A stretch of 64,000 bases of DNA from Shewanella sp. Isolate11 (GTDB lineage Bacteria > Pseudomonadota > Gammaproteobacteria > Enterobacterales > Shewanellaceae): the NCBI RefSeq assembly GCF_022398315.1, contig NZ_JAKEVF010000001.1, positions 786,644 through 850,643 on the forward strand. Reading direction: 5' to 3'. The position numbers were made by a program, and so were the translations under genes. Shown here one piece after another: positions 25,156 through 33,570 of this stretch; position 1 is the stretch's first letter, and each line of letters begins with the position of its first letter. The notes under the pieces are model-generated. The model had not been told where the DNA came from and searched no databases. It was given only the letters and a program-made list of their open reading frames with translations.

Positions 25156-26055
25156 TTAATGATGATGGCCATGATTACCGCCTTCAAGGGAGCTTCCATC
25201 GGCAGAGTAGAAACCTGAACTACCATGTTGAATAAACCCTTGGGTGATCATCTTGGCGATAAAAGGATCAGATTCACTGTCGCCGACATCGGCAAAGTCC
25301 ATATCACGATAACCTGAGGTTAATTGTTTAAAATCTGATTGGCTAAAAGGAACAAGTTGAGTCAATTGATAATGAATAACCTGTTCACCATGATGTAGCG
25401 TGATTGATTTGGGCAGTGACATTTCAGTGAGCCAAGTGACATTGACTCTCGGCTGCCCCTGATGATTCTGCAACTCTTGCTCGCTAAAGCATTGGCCTTG
25501 CTCAATACGTTTTTGAGTGAATTGGTTGCGCTCGGCTTGTGAGATTAAATGAAACTGTTTATCGACGTCGGTATGAATATTCAGTGCTAACAGATCACCA
25601 CGTTGGTAGCTAATCGAGCGTTTTTCTGCGGGGAAATAGCGAACATATTCACCGCTTTTATTCCATGCTTCTAAACTGGTGGCGACTTGTTGATTCGGGG
25701 CGTTTTCGCTGGCTAGAGTTTCGGCAGTATGTTGATAGATTATGCTGTCATTGAAGCGGCTCAGGGTTAAGTTGACCGCATTGTGACTTGGTGCTTGCTT
25801 TGAAGTTGAGGTAATAAGATAGCTGGCTTGGTATTGGGTCGCAGAGAGTGTGCTATGACAGCTGATAGAGTCGTCGGAGCGCGTTTCGGCAGCGTCCGCC
25901 TTATGTTCAGAGCCGTGTTTGGACTCATATTTAGAAGCATGTTCAGAATCAGCGAGTTGAGCAAAAGCCGAATAGCTGAGTAAGGCCATGGCTGATATGG
26001 AACAAGCGATTAGCCATTTAGTATTATGCTGTGACAAAGAGTGAGGCAAACCCAT
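25156..26055 (-). CDS. Exported His-rich protein of unknown function beside alkaline phosphatases
   Basis: This is a 299-residue predicted secreted protein that I cannot assign to a family. After MGLPHSLSQHNTKW comes a hydrophobic core ending in SAFAQL, a Sec signal. The mature N-terminus is a low-complexity His/Lys/Glu segment (SEHASKYESKHGSEHKADAAE), and the C-terminus ends GGNHGHHH, so both tails could bind metal. Two cysteines (SISCHS, QGQCFSE) may form a disulfide. The middle (YLITSTSKQ, YVRYFPAEKRSISYQRGDLL, FHLISQAERN, RVNVTWLTEMSLPKSI) looks beta-rich, as in carrier or sorting folds, which is only an impression. It lies about 140 bp downstream of two tandem alkaline phosphatase genes on the same strand, suggesting a shared role. 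Confidence 0.6.
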   Translation of the reverse strand: MGLPHSLSQHNTKWLIACSISAMALLSYSAFAQLADSEHASKYESKHGSEHKADAAETRSDDSISCHSTLSATQYQASYLITSTSKQAPSHNAVNLTLSRFNDSIIYQHTAETLASENAPNQQVATSLEAWNKSGEYVRYFPAEKRSISYQRGDLLALNIHTDVDKQFHLISQAERNQFTQKRIEQGQCFSEQELQNHQGQPRVNVTWLTEMSLPKSITLHHGEQVIHYQLTQLVPFSQSDFKQLTSGYRDMDFADVGDSESDPFIAKMITQGFIQHGSSGFYSADGSSLEGGNHGHHH

Positions 26056-26136
26056 AGGAAATCAATCTCCTGATATGTGGAAATAGCTGGTTGTAAAATA
26101 TAGTTTTTATCTTTTGTAAGCATTGCTAGCTATAAA

Positions 26137-26164
26137 TTAGCAGCCGAGATAGCCCGGCTGCTAA
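26137..26164 (-). terminator. Hairpin after the alkaline phosphatase lipoprotein gene
   Basis: A 10-bp perfect stem TTAGCAGCCG / CGGCTGCTAA with an 8-nt loop sits 30 nt downstream of the minus-strand stop. The U tract is weak (AATTTAT), so termination may be partial, allowing read-through into the His-rich protein gene. Confidence 0.55.
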
Positions 26165-26193
26165 TGGATTTAGCTCGCTAACATCCTGAGCCG

Positions 26194-27828
26194 TTAAGGC
26201 GTCACCGCTTCGGCTTTATTGACTAAGTCGCCAACATAATTCATTACATGGAACAGATGATTTTGCTCGACTGTACCTTCAATTAAGCTGGCCCCTGGAC
26301 CACGAGAAAAAATAGCAACATCTTCACCAGCATGGGTTTCACTTTCCAGAGGTACCGCAGCTTCTTGGTGGAAACCTGCGCTTTGGGTATCGACGTAGTT
26401 AAGATCGACACGTCCAGCAAGCGCTGCATACATATAACGCTCATCTCCCCCCATAGCTAATGAGGCATAACCTAAGCCGTTGGCATAACCGACAGTCGTA
26501 TATGGCATACCGTTAGCATCGGTAGAGTTAGTGATACTAGGCTCACCGTGTGCATCGTTACTCTTAACTAAACCTAAGATAGGATTACCACGAGTTGGAT
26601 AGCCTGCAATGGTAAATACATGGCTATGATCCGCCGTGACCATTAGCAAAGTGTCGTCCTCCGAGGTTTTCTCCATTGCAACACGAACCGCGTCCGATAG
26701 GGCGATAGTATCGTATAAGGCCCTGGCCGCATTGCCTGCGTGATGAGCATGGTCGATACGTCCCGCTTCAACGATCAGTACAAAGCCTTTATCGTTTTTA
26801 CTGAGGATATCGATACTCTTAGCGGTCATTTCGGCCAATGAGGGTTCGCCTTGAACACCATCTTCGACGCGGTCATAGTCATAATCCATGTGTGATGAAT
26901 TAAATAGACCTAATGCGTGGTCGGTGTTGGTCGTATCTAAGGCTAAGAAGGCTTCACGGTCAGTAACATAAGCCGCGTTAGTATATTGGCTAAGCCACTC
27001 GGCAGTGAGGTCACGACCATCGCTGCGTTTACCTGTTTTACCTTCTGGATCTGTCATGGTGTTGGGAATAAATTCACGGCGACCGCCACCCATGACCACA
27101 TTGACGCCTTGACCTTGATTGAAATCGAGCAGTTGTGCTGCAATATCTTTACAACCGTTGGTGACAGCTTCTGCTGGCAAGTTGCTGTCTGACTCCCAGT
27201 CTCTGTCGGGTACATGAGCGAAGGTAGATGCTGGTGTTGCATGAGTTACTCGAGCCGTTGAAACAACCCCTGTGGACATACCTGCAATACCGGCTAACTC
27301 TAAGGCGGTAACCAGATCTTGCCCTGCGGCGGAGGCGCAGTTACCACGCACAACCCCTTCAGCTTGTGAAATCACACCTGCATCGGTTTTAACCCCTGTC
27401 ATCATGGCTGTCATGGTCCCTGCTGAATCAGGAGTTTGTGCGTCAACGTTATAGGTTTTCGCCAGACCTAGGTGCGGTAAGGTTTCAAATGAAAGTGAGT
27501 TTTCCTCACCTGTATTACTATGTAGCTGACCATCTAAGATGCGAGCGGCTGTGATCGTAGACACGCCCATACCGTCACCAACGAATAGAATGATATTCTT
27601 CGCGCTGCCTGCATCCTTGTTAGGTGTCATCGCCTCGGCTTTGCTGACGCGATGTTGGCCATCTACATACCATTGATTAACCGAGCTCCAATCTTTACCT
27701 GAATCACCGTTCGCGCCGTCGCTTCCAGCTGCACCTGCAACGCCATCTGAACCTTTGTCGCCATCGCTACCACAAGCAGCTAAGCCTAAAATTGCTGCCA
27801 TAGACAGTACTAGTAATGTTTTATTCAT
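26194..27828 (-). CDS. Alkaline phosphatase, lipoprotein with collagen-like stalk
   Basis: This is a PhoA-superfamily alkaline phosphatase of 544 residues, predicted to be a surface or outer-membrane lipoprotein releasing phosphate from organic esters. The signal ends at LGLAAC (Cys19). Residues 20-46 are nine consecutive Gly-X-Y triplets (starting GSDGDKGSDG), a collagen-like spacer. Catalytic elements follow: NIILFVGDGMG (metal-binding Asp), QTPDSAGTMTAMMTG (nucleophilic Ser), GRIDHAHHAGN and TADHSH (zinc and magnesium ligands), and ETHAGEDVAIFSRGPGA (zinc His). His replaces the Asp153 and Lys328 of E. coli PhoA, as in many marine enzymes. It begins 14 bp after the paralogue at 27843-29351, so the two are almost certainly one operon formed by duplication. 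Confidence 0.93.
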   Translation of the reverse strand: MNKTLLVLSMAAILGLAACGSDGDKGSDGVAGAAGSDGANGDSGKDWSSVNQWYVDGQHRVSKAEAMTPNKDAGSAKNIILFVGDGMGVSTITAARILDGQLHSNTGEENSLSFETLPHLGLAKTYNVDAQTPDSAGTMTAMMTGVKTDAGVISQAEGVVRGNCASAAGQDLVTALELAGIAGMSTGVVSTARVTHATPASTFAHVPDRDWESDSNLPAEAVTNGCKDIAAQLLDFNQGQGVNVVMGGGRREFIPNTMTDPEGKTGKRSDGRDLTAEWLSQYTNAAYVTDREAFLALDTTNTDHALGLFNSSHMDYDYDRVEDGVQGEPSLAEMTAKSIDILSKNDKGFVLIVEAGRIDHAHHAGNAARALYDTIALSDAVRVAMEKTSEDDTLLMVTADHSHVFTIAGYPTRGNPILGLVKSNDAHGEPSITNSTDANGMPYTTVGYANGLGYASLAMGGDERYMYAALAGRVDLNYVDTQSAGFHQEAAVPLESETHAGEDVAIFSRGPGASLIEGTVEQNHLFHVMNYVGDLVNKAEAVTP

Positions 27829-27842
27829 CTTTCTGCTCCCAA

Positions 27843-29351
27843 TTAGTACTTAGTACCGCCAAGCTGTTGGGCTTGGTTGATAATGTGGAAAATGACGCTT
27901 TGTTCGATAACCCCTTGAACCAAGTTTGAACCAGGGCCAGTCGCATGTAAGCTGATATCCTCGCCAGCATGAGTTTCGCTACCCATAGGGATTAATGATT
28001 GCTGCATAAAGTCGTTATCTTGAGTATCTACAGAGCTTAAGTCATCGCGACTCGCCACTATGGCACCAGGACCATTGGTGTAACCAAGAGTGGTGTAGGG
28101 CTTGCCATCCAATGCCGTGGTTACCGAGCCATCGACGCCATGAACTAAACCAAGAATAGGGTTACCACGCTTTGGATAACCTGCGATGGTGAACACATGG
28201 CTGTGATCGGCGGTAACTAAAATTAGGGTTTCATCAGGATTGGTGTTGTCATAGGCGGCTTGTACCGCGTTTGATAGTTCCACGGTATCGGCAAGTGCAC
28301 GTTTGGCATTACCCGCATGATGACCATGATCGATACGACCTGATTCGACGATCAGTAGGTAACCTTGATCGTTTTTATTTAGTATCTCGATAGACTTCTG
28401 AGTCATCTCGGTAAGTGAAGGTTCGCCGCCAACATCATTTGCACGATCGAGTTCGTACTCCATGTGTGAGGCATTAAACAGGCCTAATAGGTGGTCGGTA
28501 TTGGCGACATCGATAGCGTCAAATTCATCTTGGTTCCACACGTAGGCGGCGTTATCGAAGTTATCCATCCAAGCTTGGGTAAGATCTAAACCATCTTCAC
28601 GGGCACCGGTTTTGTTTTCTCCATCGGTGACAGAGTTAGGCAGGAAGTTTTTACGTCCACCACCTAAAGCGACCGTAAGGGCATTATCTCTATCGCGCAT
28701 CACCATTTGATAGGCGATATCGGTACAACCGTTTTGACGGGCTTCTTCAGTTAAGTTGCTGTCTGATTCCCAGTCACGTTCTGGAGTGTGAGAATAAGTT
28801 GCAGCGGGAGTGGCGTGGGTAATACGTGCGGTACTCACTACGCCGGTAGATAAGCCTTTAGCATTAGCTAGATCAACCAAGCTGATGAGCTCATTTCCTT
28901 GAGATGATAAACAGTTACCACGCAATGCAGTGTCAGACACAGAAATTACCCCAGCCTTAGATTTTACCCCTGTGGCGATAGCGGTCATGGTGCCTGCACT
29001 ATCAGGGGTTTGTTGGTTAGTGTTGTAAGTTTTAACTAAGGCGGTGTGATTAAACTTCTCAAAACTCAGGAGGTTTTCTTCACCACCTTGATTACCATTC
29101 TGCTGCTGTCCTTGATAGATACGCGCAGCGGTAAGGGTTGAAATACCCATGCCATCACCCACGAACAAGATGACATTTTTTGCTTTAGTCTGGCTGGTTT
29201 GATTGGCTTTTTGTTCGACTAATTGGGCACTATCCTGAAACCAAGTACTGTCGGATTGTACCTTGGGTAATACGGCGCTATGGGCGGTCACCGAAACCAA
29301 ACTGAGCGAGATCAACGCTGCTAACTTGTTTAAATTCATTACTTTCATCAT
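27843..29351 (-). CDS. Periplasmic alkaline phosphatase
   Basis: This is a second PhoA-type alkaline phosphatase, 502 residues. Unlike its neighbour it has an ordinary Sec signal (LNKLAALISLSLVSVTAHSA) and no lipobox, so it is soluble in the periplasm or medium. Key elements match: NVILFVGDGMGISTLTAARI, QTPDSAGTMTAIATG with the nucleophilic Ser, STARITHATPAATYSH, SGRIDHGHHAGN, TADHSHVFTIAGYPKRGNP and GSETHAGEDISLHATGPG. The two proteins align along their full catalytic domains, so this is a tandem paralogue pair. Start could be either of two adjacent ATG codons. A weak PhoB-like site lies upstream. Calling it phoA would over-claim orthology. Confidence 0.93.
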   Translation of the reverse strand: MMKVMNLNKLAALISLSLVSVTAHSAVLPKVQSDSTWFQDSAQLVEQKANQTSQTKAKNVILFVGDGMGISTLTAARIYQGQQQNGNQGGEENLLSFEKFNHTALVKTYNTNQQTPDSAGTMTAIATGVKSKAGVISVSDTALRGNCLSSQGNELISLVDLANAKGLSTGVVSTARITHATPAATYSHTPERDWESDSNLTEEARQNGCTDIAYQMVMRDRDNALTVALGGGRKNFLPNSVTDGENKTGAREDGLDLTQAWMDNFDNAAYVWNQDEFDAIDVANTDHLLGLFNASHMEYELDRANDVGGEPSLTEMTQKSIEILNKNDQGYLLIVESGRIDHGHHAGNAKRALADTVELSNAVQAAYDNTNPDETLILVTADHSHVFTIAGYPKRGNPILGLVHGVDGSVTTALDGKPYTTLGYTNGPGAIVASRDDLSSVDTQDNDFMQQSLIPMGSETHAGEDISLHATGPGSNLVQGVIEQSVIFHIINQAQQLGGTKY

Positions 29352-29411
29352 CCATTATGTAGATTGAAAATTGGCGTTTTAAATAAAGCGAAGGGATTGT
29401 TATCTATGGGT

Positions 29412-29429
29412 ATGACAAAGGTGGGTCAG
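29412..29429 (-). promoter_or_regulatory. Weak PhoB-box candidate upstream of the phosphatase pair
   Basis: On the minus strand, CTGACCCACCTTTGTCAT matches the Pho box (two CTGTCAT repeats spaced 11 bp) at 11 of 18 positions, with one good half (TTGTCAT) and one poor half. It lies about 60-80 bp upstream of the first phosphatase start. It is plausible but not convincing. Confidence 0.3.
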
Positions 29430-29614
29430 CGATATTGCAGTTATATGAATCGGCATAACTAAATATCCATTAATGTATGAATTTGGTGCGAATTGGCACC
29501 ATAACAGTGCTGTCGATATTAAAGGTTTGATTTTAATGTGTTGATTATTAACTCTTTTAATTTTTGGCTTAATTTTTGATGTTGATTTATCAATATTATG
29601 TAGGAGGCCTAGTT

Positions 29615-29983
29615 ATGAAGTTTTACAGTCGACGTTTCATCAAACCTGAACACCTTAATCCCGCTAATGCGCTTTTTGGCGGCCAGTTATTAAGTTGGAT
29701 TGATGAAGAGGCGGCAATTTTTGCTGCTTGTCAGATGAATAGCCAGAGTATTGTGACCAAGATTATTTCGGAAATTAATTTTATGACTCCCGCTAGGCAG
29801 GGGGATGTGATTGAGTTTGGCTTAGAATTGATCAGTGCTGGGGTCAGCTCGATCACTGTGCGCTGTGAAGTACGCAATAAGATGTCGCTATTGCCAGTGG
29901 TCACTATCGATAAGATGATTTTTGTTAACGTGGATGAAACCGGCTTGCCTAAGCCTCATGGTATGCGGGCTAATGCAGCCTAA
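29615..29983 (+). CDS. Hotdog-fold acyl-CoA thioesterase
   Basis: This is a 122-residue protein of the acyl-CoA thioesterase (YciA/BFIT-like) hotdog family, predicted to hydrolyse acyl-CoA in the cytoplasm. The active-site helix NPANALFGGQLLSWIDEEAA contains the catalytic-type Asp, and the beta strands ITVRCEVRNKMSLLPVVTID follow. The TAGGAGGCC ribosome site fits the ATG at 29615. An earlier in-frame ATG at 29576 has no such site and would add MMLIYQYYVGGLV. The chain length or physiological substrate cannot be read from the sequence. Confidence 0.87.
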   Translation: MKFYSRRFIKPEHLNPANALFGGQLLSWIDEEAAIFAACQMNSQSIVTKIISEINFMTPARQGDVIEFGLELISAGVSSITVRCEVRNKMSLLPVVTIDKMIFVNVDETGLPKPHGMRANAA

Positions 29984-30009
29984 GTCTAAGAGCTAGGTGG
30001 AGGAGGATT

Positions 30010-30033
30010 GAGCGCTTGATGAATCAAGCGCTC
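30010..30033. repeat. Perfect 11-bp hairpin between convergent genes
   Basis: GAGCGCTTGAT pairs perfectly with ATCAAGCGCTC around a GA loop, midway between the thioesterase gene and the small lipoprotein gene. Neither strand shows a T run, so it is either a transcript-stabilising hairpin shared by both convergent messages or a weak terminator. Confidence 0.5.
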
Positions 30034-30048
30034 AGGTATATGCCTAAT

Positions 30049-30255
30049 TTAGTTTTCTTTACTGAGATCTTGTTTTACCGATTTAGCCGCATCACGAGAT
30101 GCGTGACCCACTGATTTAGTAGCGTCACGGGTTGCATGACCAATGTCAGTGGTCACTTCTTTGGTCGCATGACCGATATCACGACCCGCTTCTTTCATTT
30201 CGGCGCAGCCTGTTATCGCAATAACTAGGGTAAAAGCAGCAATCAATATTTTCAT
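30049..30255 (-). CDS. Small lipoprotein with four 11-residue repeats
   Basis: This is a 68-residue predicted lipoprotein. The signal MKILIAAFTLVIAITGC gives a lipobox with Cys17. After AEMKEAG come exactly four 11-residue units with the pattern (R/T/K)-(D/S)-(I/V)-G-H-A-(T/S)-(K/R)-(E/D)-x-x, the last one diverged (KSVKQDLSKEN). Such 11-mer amphipathic repeats resemble LEA or entericidin-like peptides and would form a helix lying on a membrane. I cannot name a function. It resembles small stress-induced envelope lipoproteins, by inference only. Confidence 0.72.
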   Translation of the reverse strand: MKILIAAFTLVIAITGCAEMKEAGRDIGHATKEVTTDIGHATRDATKSVGHASRDAAKSVKQDLSKEN

Positions 30256-30362
30256 ATATCAGTGTAAATTAGATTAGTTGTGCTTCCATTTTAACCTTTT
30301 ATGATATTGAGTAAAGCCCTGTATTTCTCAAGGCTAAAGCTCAGTTTCAGGTTAATGTACCT

Positions 30363-30728
30363 CTAATCCAGCTTACTGAGTCGTTGCTGATAGTCCTTGA
30401 TCAAATAGGCCATGATCTCTTGCACTGAACTGTCTTTAGTTGAGTCATCCATATAGATCTTAAAGGTGACTAAGATATGGCCGTCACCTTTTAGTCGTCC
30501 ACTTTGCATCGAGAAATAGGAGCTTTCGCCATCGGCTTCTCTCACCGTAAAGCCATCTTGTTCAAAAATACGGTGACCGGAGCGGTCATGCCATTTAGTA
30601 ATACGACTTAAGCCAATTTCACATGATTCATTAAATTCGACATGGTTTTGCCATGTGGTGGGATGGGCGGGATCCTTAATATGCGGGCATCGAACTGTAT
30701 AGTTGTAGACATGGGAAATCGCTGTCAT
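30363..30728 (-). CDS. Conserved-looking hypothetical protein (121 aa)
   Basis: This is a soluble protein of 121 residues with no signal peptide or membrane segment. I do not recognise the family. Distinct features are two Cys (VRCPHIKD, NESCEIGL), the segment RITKWHDRSGHRIFEQDGFT and an alternating beta-like pattern (HILVTFKIYMDD) followed by a C-terminal helix (SVQEIMAYLIKDYQQRL). Codon usage and composition look like the neighbours', so I believe it is a real gene. The region 30729-31077 upstream shows no partner. Confidence 0.6.
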   Translation of the reverse strand: MTAISHVYNYTVRCPHIKDPAHPTTWQNHVEFNESCEIGLSRITKWHDRSGHRIFEQDGFTVREADGESSYFSMQSGRLKGDGHILVTFKIYMDDSTKDSSVQEIMAYLIKDYQQRLSKLD

Positions 30729-31012
30729 AAATTACCTACCTAAGCTATGGATAGAGGTGCCATCATAGGCACTGCTTCTCTTCGGGGTCAACCGTTATTC
30801 GTATTCGTTCTTAATTGCATGGTTAACTACAACATTGAAATTAACGACTGTGGTTAACTTGTTTTAGCATGAGTTAAAGTGACATAAACTTGTGCTAGAT
30901 CGCATTTCTTAGGCAATGATCGGCTTCACATGGTAATCGCTTAATAAAGCAACAACTTAATCTAAAGATTAGGGGGAAGAGTAAAATGGCGAGTGTAGTA
31001 AATAAAGTGAAA
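30729..31012. other. Gene-free region between the 121-aa gene and the YjiH gene
   Basis: Nearly 300 bases hold only a small palindrome (GTGCC / GGCAC near 30749-30764). I find no clear promoter box or open frame. The terminator at 31013-31036 closes it. Confidence 0.4.
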
Positions 31013-31036
31013 ACCAGAGCAGCGAACTGCTCTGGT
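31009..31036 (-). terminator. UUCG-capped terminator after the YjiH-family gene
   Basis: On the minus strand, ACCAGAGCAG pairs perfectly with CTGCTCTGGT around a TTCG tetraloop, followed by TTTTCACTT. The loop identity on the RNA gives an unusually stable hairpin, placed 42 nt beyond the gene end. Confidence 0.85.
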
Positions 31037-31077
31037 CCATTATTTTAAAGCATTATTTTGAAATATTATTTTGAGGT

Positions 31078-32433
31078 TTAGAAAATCAGGTGTGCCAAAC
31101 CTGCAATAACCGGTAACGTCACCAATGTTCTCAGGATAAAGACAACAAACAGTTCCACAATATTTACCGGGATTTTACTGCCAATCAGTAATGCGCCGAC
31201 TTCACTCATGTAGATCAGCTGAGTCACAGACATGGCTGCAATAATAAAACGGGTCATATCTGATTCAATCGAGCTGGCAAGGATTGAAGGAATAAACATG
31301 TCGGCAAAACCTACCACAATTGTTTTTGAAGCTTCTGTGGCTTCAGGAACCTGCAGTAGCTCTAACAGAGGGATAAATGGCATTCCAAGGTAGTCAAATA
31401 CCGGAGTGTACTCGGCAATGATCAAGGCGATGGTACCTATGGCCATAACGATGGGGATCACACCAAAAATCATGTCGATAACGTTTTTTAAGCCGTCTTT
31501 GAGAGTATGGACAATACCTTCCGATTTCTCGGCTTTTAACATGGCTTGCTCAAAACCCCATGAAAATACCCCTTTACCTTGTGGGATCACTTCATCGTCA
31601 GGATGGCGTGGTGTATCGTCGATATAATGATCTTTTTTCCAAGATAACGGTGGCAGCTTAGGCACTACGATAGCCGCGACAACCCCAGCAAAACAGACGG
31701 TGAGATAGAAAGGCACAAATAGATGTTCTAGTTTTACCTGTGAGATCACAACCAGTGAGAAGGTAATAGAGACTGCTGAGAAGGTAGTACCAATTACCGC
31801 CGCTTCTCTTTGGGTATAAAAGCGTGACTCATATTGTTTACTGGTCATCAAGATACCCACACTACCATCTCCAAGCCATGAGGCCATACAGTCGATAGCG
31901 CTGCGACCTGGAAGGTTGAATACTGGACGCATGACTTTGGTTAGTAAGGTACCAAATAGCTCTAGCAGGCCGAAGTTAAGTAGCAGCGGCAATAACATTC
32001 CTGCAAAGATAAACACGCAAAACAGTACGGGGAGCAAATCATTAAGCACTAAGGTCCCCGTATCCCCTGAGTGGATGGCTTCTGGGCCTATACCTAAATA
32101 TGTCAGTACGATAAATATCGCACCTAAGATTCGAATAATGGCCCACATAGGACTGACATTAAGTAGGGCATAGACAAACTCGCTCTTGAGTAAAAATTTC
32201 GGTTTGAATAGTTTGTAAAGCAGAGTGGCTACAGCGGTAAATACCACAATGGCTGATACGATAAGGGTGATTGCTTCACCGAGTAAATTCTGCAGCGCTT
32301 TTGATACAATAGCGATAGGAATGGTGATCGCATCTTGATAACTGATTGGCGTCATAAACAGCAATAGACCGATCAGTGAAGGGATCAGAAAAGTTAGAAA
32401 CGTTTTTACACTATGGGATTGTTTTTCAGCCAC
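31078..32433 (-). CDS. YjiH-family membrane protein with nucleoside-recognition (Gate) domains
   Basis: This is a 451-residue polytopic inner-membrane protein of the YjiH group, which carries the nucleoside-recognition (Gate) domain. About ten hydrophobic segments are visible. The conserved loop RPVFNLPGRSAIDCMASWLGDG, then SVGILMTSKQYESRFYTQREA, marks the first Gate unit. The second half (GFADMFIPSILASSIESDM, MSVTQLIYMSEVGALLIGSK) marks the other. The soluble loop near 255-285 is charged. GTG is the start, with AGGGAAAA at 7 nt. Substrate is not established for the family. Amino-acid or nucleoside transport is proposed by homology. Confidence 0.83.
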   Translation of the reverse strand: MAEKQSHSVKTFLTFLIPSLIGLLLFMTPISYQDAITIPIAIVSKALQNLLGEAITLIVSAIVVFTAVATLLYKLFKPKFLLKSEFVYALLNVSPMWAIIRILGAIFIVLTYLGIGPEAIHSGDTGTLVLNDLLPVLFCVFIFAGMLLPLLLNFGLLELFGTLLTKVMRPVFNLPGRSAIDCMASWLGDGSVGILMTSKQYESRFYTQREAAVIGTTFSAVSITFSLVVISQVKLEHLFVPFYLTVCFAGVVAAIVVPKLPPLSWKKDHYIDDTPRHPDDEVIPQGKGVFSWGFEQAMLKAEKSEGIVHTLKDGLKNVIDMIFGVIPIVMAIGTIALIIAEYTPVFDYLGMPFIPLLELLQVPEATEASKTIVVGFADMFIPSILASSIESDMTRFIIAAMSVTQLIYMSEVGALLIGSKIPVNIVELFVVFILRTLVTLPVIAGLAHLIF

Positions 32434-32862
32434 TTTATTTTCCCTAAATTTTGCTGTTTATATAACGGCAACAAATTAATCAAAAATTCGTAAAATAAGG
32501 TTACGATGAATATCTTTGCATCTTTGAGCGGGGCAGATTACCGCCTAAATCAAGCGTTGTAAAACCTTTATCTTAGTTCAATCTACAGTGTCACATTCTT
32601 TAAGCCATTATCGGGTAACTCGCAGAGGCATATTAGCAAGAGGTAAAGCATCTTGATTGTGATATTACAATCAGTCTATGTGCAACTAATGTCTAAACCG
32701 ATAATCGAAAATATTCGCTTACTGCGCGCGTATTTATGCATTTCGTTATTTTAAGTTACGAATTATTTTAGTTAAAAGTAAAAAAATATGCGCCAGGACG
32801 CTGCAGAAAATCACGATTCGATATATGTTAGGAAAATGACATCAGGCAATCATCAAGGGATC
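32434..32862. other. Divergent intergenic region, YjiH gene / DUF998 gene
   Basis: About 430 AT-rich bases between two divergent genes. An in-frame upstream extension of the next gene (from 32788) occupies the right end but lacks a ribosome site. I see no clear operator, repeat or RNA gene here. Confidence 0.4.
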
Positions 32863-33558
32863 ATGACTTCAAGAGAGCGTAAATTATCGAAACTCGCGTT
32901 TAGATTTGGCTTGCTTGGGCTCGTTGGTCACCTCATCGGCTTAGTTATCGCCTATCTCGCCTTTAGCGATTTCAATCAACAGGGGTTTAGCTTTCTCAAT
33001 TTCAGTTTGAGTGAATTGGGACAGTATGGCCATTCTCAATTAGCGGTGGTGTTTAATGGCGGTTTATTTTTTGGCAGTCTGAGTTTAGTGCTGTTTTGTT
33101 TATTCTCACTGCAAAACAGCGATAACCCATGGTTGTACCCCTGTTTAATCTTAGCCGTTATCGCCTTGCTGGGGCTGGCTATTACAGGGTTATTTCCGAT
33201 AAATGTCTATCACCTACATAAATTTGGTGTGGAATATTTTTTCCATTTTGCCGCTTTGAGTGTTGCTAGTTATTTGATCTATTTAGTACAAAAAACCAAA
33301 CAGCCGAAACGCTTTGCCAATAAAGGAAGTCTTATTCTCTGTCTGGCCAATGTGATGGTTTTTGGGCTATTTATTGTGCTAGCACATGTGGATATGGGAT
33401 TAGTAGCGGAAGGGCGTTGGTTTTATCATGATATGACCATGGTTGAGCCTCGCCCCGACTTATGGTGGCCAGCCTTATTAGAGTGGCTATCGTTATTAAT
33501 GTTTATGTTGTGGGTTTTCTCGCTGGTATGGAGCCAGCGAGAAGCCAGAAGAGATTAG
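32863..33558 (+). CDS. DUF998-family membrane protein
   Basis: This is a predicted 231-residue membrane protein with about six helices (FRFGLLGLVGHLIGLVIAYL, VVFNGGLFFGSLSLVLFCLF, LYPCLILAVIALLGLAITGL, FFHFAALSVASYLIYLV, GSLILCLANVMVFGLFIVLA, ALLEWLSLLMFMLWVFSLVW). SLSELGQYGHSQLAVVFNGG and INVYHLHKFGVEYFFHF match the DUF998 pattern, function unknown. The best start is the ATG at 32863 with AAGGGA 4 nt upstream. Earlier in-frame ATGs at 32788 and 32836 are possible. It converges on ubiV with a 12-bp gap. Confidence 0.75.
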   Translation: MTSRERKLSKLAFRFGLLGLVGHLIGLVIAYLAFSDFNQQGFSFLNFSLSELGQYGHSQLAVVFNGGLFFGSLSLVLFCLFSLQNSDNPWLYPCLILAVIALLGLAITGLFPINVYHLHKFGVEYFFHFAALSVASYLIYLVQKTKQPKRFANKGSLILCLANVMVFGLFIVLAHVDMGLVAEGRWFYHDMTMVEPRPDLWWPALLEWLSLLMFMLWVFSLVWSQREARRD

Positions 33559-33570
33559 CCTTTATATTGA

